Shown here: positions 55,327 through 64,000 of the stretch, one piece after another
How positions within the stretch are numbered: position 1 is the first letter of the stretch
How the letters are laid out: each line of letters begins with the position of its first letter
Assembly: GCA_033065855.1 (NCBI GenBank)
Contig: JAVXUO010001530.1
Coordinates: 124,001-188,000, forward strand
Length of the DNA stretch: 64,000 bases
From: Escallonia rubra
Taxonomy: Eukaryota > Streptophyta > Magnoliopsida > Escalloniales > Escalloniaceae
Reading direction: 5' to 3'
Notes under the pieces: generated by a model
The model's input: only the letters and a program-made list of their open reading frames with translations
Databases searched by the model: none
Told to the model about the DNA's origin: nothing
Made by a program: the position numbers and the translations under genes

Positions 55327-56537
55327 TGAAACCAATAAAATAACCCTAGAGGGGAGTGAATAGGGTTTTAAGACTACTTTAAAAATTAACAAACAACAAA
55401 CCTCAATCTCAATAACTTAAATAAGCAAACAACCAATCTCAACACAAATGTAAAACGATAATGTAAAGAGAGAAGGGTTTAGAGATACTTGACAAGGAGA
55501 ATTAAATGGTTCGGCTTGATATACCCTCAAGCCTACGTCCACCCCTTCAAAGAAGTCCCTTGAAAGGCCCTAGAATCCACTAGTATGATCTTCCTTACGG
55601 GTCAAGATCGAACCTCTTACAATCCCTTGATGTTATGCCCACATCAAGAACAAGCTTTCACAAACCCAAAGCTCCAAAGCTTGACAATCCCAAGCTTTGA
55701 TACAAGAACCTTTAGATGAAGAAATGTGTACAAGATTTAACTCTCAATAAGTAGATGAGGACAAGTTGAAGTACTAGAACAAAAGAGATGAGTGTATGAT
55801 GACTTATGAAAGTGTATATCTCTCAAATGTAAGCTCACAATAAATGCTCTCTTGAAAAGGATGAGAAATCAATGAAAACCAAGAGAGATTGAACAATTGC
55901 TTTGATCTTTGAGGATATGAAAGATAAGAGAGCTTTGAATGCAATTGATGAATAAAAACTATGCCCAAGATGAGTATTTATAGAGGTGGGAATAAATATG
56001 ACCATTTGGGTAGGTGGAGCATTAATTGCGCCAAAACGACTGTAATCCCAAAGTAGCTGTTGGAAATTCAAATTTCCAACTTGCAGTCGACTGTAATCCA
56101 TTGCAGTCGACTGTAATAGGCTACTGGAAGTATTGCAGTCGACTGCATTCCAATGCAGTCGACTGTAATACCTCACTGCCCAACGCTGCATTCCTGAAAA
56201 TGCAGTTTCCTTGTTTTTAAAGCATGAAAAACTTTTATGCAGGCAAGGGGAACCTATGGGCAAGTTCTAGGTATACAGTCATCGTAACGATCATCTCTCT
56301 ACGTCTAGTTTACAAAGAAGGAAATAAAGCATAGTAAAGTTCAACCGACGAATTCCTTCTTTGATGCGTTCCGTTGAGAGTCGTTGAACGATTTGCTCGT
56401 CTAATTGTCCATTTGCATGAGTATGAGATTGTTCCTATTGCTTCATCAACTCAATGCATGTTAGACAACATAATCATCAATGTTAGTTATCATCAAAATC
56501 AAATATAATCCTAGGTTAAATAACCGTAGGGTTAACA
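55327..56537 (-). mobile_element. Solo SIRE-type Copia LTR, minus strand, exact target duplication
   Basis: Read on the minus strand it starts TGTTAACCCTACGG and ends GGTTTCA, like the LTRs at 6833 and 18734. It is flanked by TGTTG on both sides (55322-55326, 56538-56542), and no internal element sequence is attached. It is therefore a solo LTR left by recombination between the two LTRs of one element. It has four clear palindrome units (56083-56170). Divergence from the full element is several percent, so it is somewhat older. Confidence 0.95.
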
Positions 56538-56649
56538 TGTTGGAATTAGTCTTCTCTCGAATGAGTCAACCCCAGCCTTCCCTTAAAGATCGACCAAGCT
56601 CTCTGTGCCTTTAGGGGCTCCTTTGCTTCACCCCTTGGGGGTTCCCTCT

Positions 56650-57870
56650 CCCATTGGAAGTTCCATGCTCCACAAAATTTGATCGCACTCGAGCGTAATT
56701 TTTGTGCCATGTGCCCTCATAATAATACCTTTCTCCATAGCACCTGTCGCCGTGCCTGAGCACTTCGATGCATGACCGCGCTCGAGCGACGTCTTCACAT
56801 CATATGCCCCTGGCATGACACCCATCTCTGTAACACCCATCCCAGTGCCTGAGCACCACGATGCCCGAGTGTGCCCATGTGCGGTTCCACGTCATGTACC
56901 CGCGACACGCCTCTATAGTACCCGTTGTCTCACCCAAGCGCTGCCACATTCTATACATATCTCCTCGTACTCCTTCCCTCGGCCATGCCAATGCTTTGTC
57001 ACCATATCTTATATGCCCCACTCCCCAGTGACTGTGCCCCGTGCCATCCCCATTGATCTTGCCCATTGCACTACAAACATCCCGCCATGCCCGTCCCCCA
57101 TGCCACTTATACAGTCAAGCCCCATACTCTACAAAAACTACCATGGACCTAGCGTTCTTCTATCCTTTCAGCACACCATGTTACCTCACCTTAGTCGTGA
57201 AGCGTGCTTTGACCCACTTCGGAGTGTGCAGTATTTCTTGAGGAAACACTACTCCTCCGGGACACTACGTCAAGGAGCTCCAAGTGCTCTTGTATGAGGA
57301 CCCTCTCCCACAGGTAGGCGAGTCATCCGGCACACTACATCGACCTGTCAACATAGACAACTCCTCAGGGACACAACATTTTCATACTCCGTGTGCTCCA
57401 GCAAAAGGACTTATAAGGAGGATAGATGACTCTTCTGGGACAGTCTCTGTTAGGGAGGTCCAAGTGCTCCACCATGAGGAGTCCCCTCCTGCCAGGTAGG
57501 TAATTCGTCTTGGACAGTACCTGGGCTCGTCGGGTAGGTGACTCCTCCGAGACACTATCTTGGCACTCCGAGTACTTCGAAGCAAGGACATGTTGCAGGG
57601 ATAGGCGACTATTAAAGGACACTATTTTTTCATAAGGGTCCAAGTGCTTCGGCATGAGGACTATCCTCTCGCCAGGTAGGCAACTCTTTCAGGAAACTAC
57701 TTCAGCTTGGGTAGGCGACTCCTCTGAGACACTACCTCGCTATGTCGAAAGGAACTTTTTCCGGATACTGCCTTGGCCAGTCAAGTAGGAAACTCCTCCA
57801 AGACATTACCACCGCACACTCCAAAATGTTCTGGCACAAAGACTCCCCTGTGCGACATGCAACTCCTCCG
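56650..57870. repeat. Degenerate tandem repeats in the Gypsy relic
   Basis: Two sub-arrays are seen. 56680-57070 has units of about 110-120 bases around 'cctgagcac.tcgatgc.tga' and 'catgtgcc'. 57240-57870 repeats 'ggtaggcgactcctccg.gacactac' with 'ccaagtgct.c..catgaggac' at roughly 90-130 base spacing, about seven times. Such variable tandem repeats near the 3' non-coding part are known in several plant Gypsy lineages. Confidence 0.7.
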
Positions 57871-58400
57871 GAACTGTATCTCTGCTAAGGAGTCTGCTTG
57901 ACTAGTCTACGTGCTTTAGCACTAGGGTCATTTCATCGGCACCCCATCGGACTATGACCCACGGGTCACTTTGAGCAGGAAGCATGTTTCTGAAGGGCAT
58001 CACGCCTAGTCCACCTAGTAATTTGGCATCAGGCCTTCCCTACCGGTGATAGGTCTTCTATGTCGCTCGACGCTTCTGTGGCACACATTAAGGGCTTTGA
58101 CTGGCCACACCAGCAATATGTGAGCCAGTCTTTCCATAGAGATAGGGCAAAGCTATGCGGGGCAAACCGGACGAATATGCAATCTGACAGTCCGTGGAGC
58201 ACGAGCATTTATGCCCCCCGTCCCCGGTGAAGTATCACTGCTAGGGAAGCCCACGTGTTGCTTGATGACATCACCTTCTTAACCAACTACAAATAGTGTA
58301 CTTGAGAATCATTAAGAGAGATTTGAACTCATGTTTCACATTTGTTTTTCTCACTTTGGACCTTGACTCACGCAAGACCTTGTAATAGAACCTTGACTCT

Positions 58401-60731
58401 ATACCTAATTAGACTTTGACTATCGTCTTGTATTCACCCCCAGCCTTCATCCTTGCAGCATTGCGTATCCTCAGGCTCTGTCTGGGAAGCCTTGATCTCT
58501 GCCCTTATTTCATCTTTTATCTGTTCCACATCAGCAGACTTGGCTTCTGATTTGGACTGCATGCTTTGTGACACCTCCACGTATACTGAGAACCCATTTT
58601 CTTGGCATGGACTAAACACTATATCAGATATTAATTGGGTTTTAGCCTATCTTTGTGTTGATTCCTAAAGAGATTGCTATATGAATCAGCTTCTCACCTT
58701 TTATTCGCGTACGTTCTGCTAATTTTCTCTAAAGACAACCCTCAGCAAGCCCATGTTGGCTGCGGTTCAAAAGCTCAACAGGCTAACACTCTTTCTCTCT
58801 TCTAATACGAACGCGTGGGAACATGCTCTCTCTACCTTAGGTCCTTGTCTAGCAAAAAAACAAGTATTTCCTGCCATTATGTCTCATCTTTAAAATTGAT
58901 TCTACTTACTTTTACATGAGTGTAGAAGTATGGAAAGCAGTAACACATATACAAAGCTAGCCAGTTGTTTAGAGCGCGCCTAAACTCTCTCTTGTTTGTT
59001 TTGAACTACGTATAATTTCAGTACATAACTCCAATAACGTGCACGTGTGGAGTTACTATCATATCAAGTTATTGAAAATAAGTTGGGCATACACATGGAC
59101 GAACCAAGTCCAATTAGCTTATGCTCTTAGGTTTGGTTGGACTTATCTTGTATATGTGGACCGCCTTTATAATGGACACTTGGCTCCCTATTAATCTCGC
59201 TACCACTCAGAGACCCTGCGCACAACTCTTGCTAAGTTATACAGAATCTTACTTAAGAAACAGACCAAAACTGTGGTGGTCGGGGCTCCATGAATATTTG
59301 GGGTAAGGAACAGACTGCGTTGGGGGCCAACGTGAGTCCTTGCAGGATCGTGTCCAGGAATGACCGTAAGCTTTTAGTGGGTCAGGTTGAGCTATGCATG
59401 GCACCCTTCATAACTGCAGTAGCAGCAAAGTAGATCTAGGACACTCCATGGTTCCTGTGGGTGCTTGTTAAAATTACCAACTGAATTGTTCTTGTGCTCG
59501 TTAAGTTAATAACTGTTTTAAAAGTTTAAACTGTTAGAGAATGAGTACCCAACAATTTTATGATGCGTAAAGTTCCCCCTTACGTGTAAGCTCTCGATTG
59601 CACGTGGAGACAAATTAAAGGAAAATGTGCATCACCACAAAGTGCATAGAAATTAATTGTAAATTACACTATAATGCATGGGGACCATATATGCAAGTGA
59701 AAGAATTTAGGCCCAAGACCTAACAAAACTAGAGTTCGCATACAATGTTGAAGTTACCGAGTGCTCAAAAAATTTAAACTAACAGAAAATGAGTGAAACG
59801 ATGTCACCATTCTAACAGTGCTAGTGCTGAAGCTACAGGTAATGTAGCCACACAACGAACGATGTCAAACTTTATCTAAAAACCAGCACATAGAATTTTG
59901 ACATTGCCTGGCCGATGAAAATTGTGCCATCGCATATTATGACATCATGGGCGTTAGAAAAATGGGTCTGAGCCTTCAACAGATCTGGAATGGGTGGCAA
60001 GATCAATGCCGCCAAGATGAGCTGCTTGGCTCTTACAGGAATCAGCTCCATTACTGTGATTGAGGCACACACGCAACACTCAACAGTCGCACATAAGCAG
60101 ATGTCAGTGTAATTCAGGCCGTCTTAAATCCAAATAATCATAAGATTGCATAAAACCAAGAGTTAGAAATGCGGAACTGGTGACGCCAAGACCAGCACTA
60201 GGTGGGGAAATAGTATATCGTTATCAACTTACAGAAAATTTTAGTTGGTCAGATGCGTACGGATTAATGTTCCGAACAAAGCTCTTTTGGCAACAAGACC
60301 ACCATCAAGATATCTTCTTGGGAATATCTTGTACTTATTATTATAAAAGATACGTTATAACTCAACTAAACGGTTTATATTTTGTCCCAATGCCAAGGCT
60401 CTAGTTAGTGATATACGTCGTAAATCAACTAAAGAGTGTATAGCGTTGTGATTAAACAGTGTCTAGCATTGCGAATGCTCCCAGTTCGTGAGTGACAGGG
60501 AAGGAGTAGTAAAATCTAAACGCATGCAAAATATATTGTATTTCACTATTTAACACAAGGCACAAAAATTTCTTTGAAGTAAAACCTCATAAAAGTTTAG
60601 CGAATACCTTCTTCAGAGCACACCTAGCGACGGGATATCCATGAGTGCCAAGAATAGGAAATCAACCTCTGGAGCTCTTTTCTTCATTTCTCAGAAGCAA
60701 TGGCTTTGGTTTCCACTCCACTTCATGTTGG
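58401..60731. other. Intergenic region without recognised genes
   Basis: Short frames occur (58434-58619 minus, 59872-60072 minus, 60180-60404 plus), but none shows a family signature and all are under 75 codons. Words such as 'tttaaactNacagaNaatgagt' recur at about 59525 and 59765. I see no RNA gene. Confidence 0.4.
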
Positions 60732-61491
60732 TGTTGATGATAGATTGTTATGTAATGAGTTTGTATTGTAAGTGAAGTTCAAGACCCAAAAGGTTTTGGG
60801 TTTTGTTCTTTGTCCCACATTGGAGAGAAATCTCTCTCCTTATAAGCAAGCACATGGTACATATAATTTGAATTATTTTGAGATGTTTGGGAGGGAAGAT
60901 TGGGAATGCTATTGTGCGGTGCACCATCGCACCGCGCATGCACACGTGCGCGTATGTGACGCATTGTATGCGCTTTAGTGGGCGCACTTTGCACGCTTGC
61001 CATGATCTAACGGCACATATTTTACCAATTTTTTGAATTATTTCTTTCAGTCATTTATTTTTACTGACACTTTAGTGACTTCAAAGTAATTCTGAAAAGG
61101 CACCAGAAATAACAGTTATTTTTGATTGGTTGTGTCCCTTCATGAAGGGATGGCTGTTAAATCCATATATAAGATTCTGAAATTCAGAATAATAATTACT
61201 TTTGCATTCCAATTTCCAAATCTCATTTTACTCAGCCATATACACAATTTCAAAGAGTATTTCTGAAACGAATCTTCAGAATTGTTATCTGCAGATTGTT
61301 GGTTTGAGTAATCCTTGAGGTGATTTGCCATTAACCCGGTAGCAAACTCGGAACGAGTGGGGGCAAATATCGTTTTAAAGACAGTGTCTTAGACGCGCCT
61401 GAAGCCATAGAGTTTTTTCGTTTTCTTCTTCCTTTCTGCAATTTCTCTCCAGCAATTCTAAGGCGAAATTTCAAAGGAAGGATAATCAGCA
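60732..61491 (+). repeat. Probable 5' LTR and leader of Tork-like element
   Basis: The LTR start and TATA-like site are as above. A hairpin with arms GCGGTGC and GCACCGC lies at about 60916-60935. The leader before gag holds 'ggtagcaaactcggaacgag', and no canonical TGGTATCAGAGC site is visible. Confidence 0.55.
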
Positions 61492-62300
61492 ATGGTGGCT
61501 TTTCAAGTGATGAATCATGACTTCATGAAACTGGATAGGTTTGATGGAACGAATTCACCCGTTGGCAAGACAAGATGGTTTACTCACTGCACTAAAGGTT
61601 CAGTATGTTTTGGATCCTAATCTGCCACCACTTCCGGAAATTACCGACAACAACTCCAACGAGACCAAAGCAGCGCGAAAGAAACGTGAAGAGGACGAAC
61701 TAGTTTGCACATGACACATTCTGAACGCACTTTCGGATCGCCTCTATGACCTATTTACATCTTCCAAGTGTCCAAGATTTCATCTGGAAGGCTTTGGAGA
61801 ACAAGTACAATAATAAAAAGCAAGGCGCATATAAGTTTCTCACTCTCAAGTATTTCGAATTTACTATGAGTGATAGTGAATCTGTTATGGATCAAGTTCA
61901 ACAGTTGCAAATTCTTGTTTCCAAACTGAAAGACCTAAAGGTCGAAGTTTTTGAACCATTACGTGGGGGCTATTATTTCTAAATTGCCTCCTAGTTGGAA
62001 TGGTTACAAAAAGAAACTTCTGCATACCACAGAAGATTTTACTGTTGAGCAAATTCAGAAACACGTGCGAATTAAAGAATAACTCGGGTTCGCGATAAAA
62101 GAAAATCTGTGAATTTGAACTCAAAAGTAAACTTTGTGGATCATAAAAATTTCTCAGAATGAAAATTCTGGTGGAAACAAGAGGAAAATTTCTGAAACAA
62201 ACAACTCTGGAAACTCCAACAAGAAGAACAAAACTTGTTATAATTGTGGGAAAAATGGACATTTCAAAAAGGAATGCAGAAGCAGGAAAAGGTAGAAAAT
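61492..62300 (+). pseudogene. Copia gag region of Tork-like element (fossil)
   Basis: It starts at ATG 61492 (MVAFQVMNHDFMKLDRFDGT). Readable parts include LPPLPEITDN, NALSDRLYDLF, TLKYFEFTMSDSESVMDQVQ, LPPSWNGYKKKLLHTTEDF and the CCHC knuckle CYNCGKNGHFKKEC at about 62239-62280. It is broken. Confidence 0.85.
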
Positions 62301-63640
62301 AGAAAATGCTGAAGGTTCCCATAATGCAAACGTGGTGGAAGAAGACATCAATGAAGTGGTTGCCATGATTTCTGAATTGCAGATTGGCATGATTACTGAA
62401 CTGCATATGGCAACTTCGAGCAAAAATTCTGATTGGTGGTATGATTCTGGGGCTACAGTTTATGTTTGCAACGAGAAGTCCTTCTTTAAGGATTACGAAG
62501 AGGCAACGGATGGACAAGTGGTGTTGATGGGGAATCATAGTTCTGTCAAGGTTTTGGGCAAAGGGAGTGTTGAACTTCAGTTTACTTCAGGGAAGAAACT
62601 AGTTCTACTCAATGTGCTCCATGTTCCGGAAATTAGGAAAAATCTTGTATCTGCTAGTCTTCTTTGTAAGAAAGGCGTTAAAGCCTTGCTTGAGTCTGAT
62701 AAGTTGGTCATGTCTAAGAGTGGAGTGTTTGTTGGGAAAGAATACTCATGTGATGGCATGTTTAAGTATCTATTAAGTTATCTATTAAGTTATCTGATTT
62801 GGCTTACTCTGTTGACTCGTTTTCTTTGTGGCATTGTCGTTTAGCTCATTTAAATTTTAGATCATTAAAATTTATGTCTAAGCATGGTTTGATTTCATAT
62901 AATTAATCATGTGGAAAATGCTAAATGCCCAATCTGCATTCAAGCAAAGTTGTCTAAACAACCTTTTTCTAAGGTTGAAAGAAATACACAATTGTTAGAA
63001 CTTGTAAATTCTGACATTTGTGAAATGAATGGAATCTTAAGTAGAGGTGGCAATAGATATTTTATCAGTTTTATAAATGATTTCTCTGGATATACTTATG
63101 TGTATTTAATGAAACATAAAAGTGAAGCTTTTGATATGTTCAAGCGCTATAAATCTGAGGTTGAGAATCAAAAGGAGAAAAGGATTAAACAAATTTGTAG
63201 TGATAGAGGTGGAGAATTTTTTTCCTACTGAATTTGATTCTTATTGCGAAGAGCATGGCAACATACATCAGAAAAGTGCACCCTACACCCCACAGCAAAA
63301 TGGTTTAGCTGAACGAAAAAATGGGACACTTACGGAAATGATAAATGCTATGCTCTTGAATGCTCAATTGCCTTTTAGTTTATGGGGTGAATCATTACTT
63401 TTGGCTTGTCACGTGCATAACAGGATAACTTCAATGAAAACCAAGGTTTCACCATATGAACTATGGAAAGGAAGAAAACCTAACCTAAGTTATCTTGTGT
63501 TTGGGGTTGTCTTGCCTTCTATAGGGTTCCTGATCCTAAGAGAACAAAGTTGGGACCAAGAGCTCTCAAAAGTGTCTTTGTGGGATATGCTGAAAATTCC
63601 AAGGCCTATCGCCTATTAAACTTAGAGTCTAATGTCATTG
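62301..63640 (+). pseudogene. Copia protease, pre-integrase and integrase region (fossil)
   Basis: Protease WWYDSGATVYVCNEKSFF is followed by LNVLHVPEIRKNLVS. The pre-integrase zinc region CPICIQAKLSKQPF and the integrase core (INDFSGYTYVYLMKHK, CSDRGGEFF, PQQNGLAERKNGTL) follow. The order is normal for Copia. It is broken, with a few breaks. Confidence 0.85.
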
Positions 63641-64000
63641 TAGAATCTAGAGATGTTGAGTTTATTGAAGATAGATTCAACTCTGATTCTGATTTTTCAG
63701 CACCCACAATTTTACTTGAAATTGACTTGAATGTAAGTTCACCTCGTGAAAATGAGAGTGTTGTGCCTAATAACACAACGGAACCTAGGAGAAGTCAAAG
63801 AGCTAGAAAAGAGAAAATATTGGATCTCGATTTTATAGACTCTCAAGAAATAGCTTTCTTGGTGGAAGGTGATAGAGAGAATGTTCTCAAGGAAATTTCC
63901 ATGTTACTAAATATGGAAGATGATCCAAAGGCATATTCTGAAGCAATGGCTTCCAGAGATGTTGCTTTTTGGAAAGAGGCAATCACTGATGAGATGGACT
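63641..64000 (+). pseudogene. Linker and start of Copia reverse transcriptase, cut by window edge (fossil)
   Basis: RRSQRARKE, then EDDPKAYSEAMASRDVAFWK and EAITDEMD. This is the linker before RT and the first RT motif of the Tork-like element. The rest lies beyond 64000. Confidence 0.85.

Larger units (their letters stand above)
52387..58400 (+). mobile_element. Ty3/Gypsy relic with long degenerate tandem repeats, broken
   Basis: The only coding part recognised is gag (52770-53720). Tandem repeats at 53754-53888 and a long C-rich, repeat-filled non-coding part follow, with related repeat words on both sides of a solo Copia LTR (55327-56537). Limits are not fixed because no LTR pair was found, and the right limit near 58400 is a guess from loss of the repeat style. 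It is heavily broken with many breaks, and old. Confidence 0.6.
60732..64000 (+). mobile_element. Tork-like Ty1/Copia element, runs off right edge, broken
   Basis: A probable 5' LTR begins near 60732 (TGTTGATGATAG), with a TATA-like TTATAAGC at about 60839 and a GC-rich hairpin-prone block near 60916-60975. Gag, protease, integrase and the start of reverse transcriptase follow in normal order. The LTR inner end and primer-binding site were not pinned down. The wording of gag and pol (FDGTN, LPPLPE, NALSDRLYDLF, CYNCGKNGHFKKEC) is of the Tork/Tnt1-like group. It is broken, with about five or more breaks, and so older than the SIRE-like copy. Confidence 0.85.

Noticed and set aside
1-64000. tRNA, rRNA and other structured RNA genes
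   Set aside because: No box B-like GGTTCGAATCC with a matching acceptor stem, and no rRNA-like sequence, was seen on reading both strands.

Overview
The window is nuclear DNA of a flowering plant, probably a eudicot. It is AT-rich and packed with Ty1/Copia and Ty3/Gypsy relics, a plant LINE with a zf-RVT and RNase H tail, CACTA, hAT, Mutator-like and Harbinger elements. Host gene traces (a TIR immune domain, a glutaredoxin-like frame, captured beta-1,3-galactosyltransferase and YIP4-like exons) are of plant type. No RNA genes, CRISPR arrays or bacterial features were seen. Most of the window is transposon on transposon, and host coding signal is sparse.

Left part, 1-25 kb: a Copia LTR fragment at the edge, a glutaredoxin-like frame on the minus strand (981-1643) and a small Copia relic (2026-4519). 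Then comes a deep nest. An old repeat (copy A) holds a 5'-truncated LINE (5496-6832 and 19980-20890). The LINE holds a young SIRE-lineage Copia element (6833-19979, duplicated target GCTTG). The Copia holds a 1-kb hAT element (10140-11159, target CATTCAAT) and a 2.3-kb CACTA element (13808-16149, target GCG). Downstream is a Mutator-like element (22341-25021) that itself contains CACTA debris.

Middle, 25-42 kb: degenerate tandem repeats carrying a Harbinger MITE (28257-29060), a hAT transposase scrap, and an E/Q-rich hypothetical frame (31440-32057, minus). A roughly 1.9-kb segment is then tandemly duplicated (about 32.64-37.51 and 37.68-39.97 kb). Each copy later took a different transposon. 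Copy 1 took a CACTA element (33855-37001) that carries pieces of two host genes. Copy 2 took a hAT element (39116-39757). A Mutator-like element with long inverted ends follows (40013-41354).

Right part, 42-64 kb: a TIR-domain exon (42316-42780, minus) and, 5 kb on, a decayed duplicate of it with its upstream DNA (47576-48165); a second copy of the old repeat (43750-44590) that serves as an empty-site reference for the nest; another Mutator-like element (50245-51542); a CACTA 3' end (to 52386); a Ty3/Gypsy relic with long degenerate tandem repeats, split by a solo SIRE-type LTR (55327-56537, minus); and a Tork-like Copia element that runs off the right edge.

The best candidates for a second look are the gene-capturing CACTA element, the array of palindromes just upstream of the TATA box in the SIRE LTR, the ordered nest with exact target duplications, and the duplicated TIR locus. 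No wholly new system is claimed. All homology calls are by eye, without database searches.
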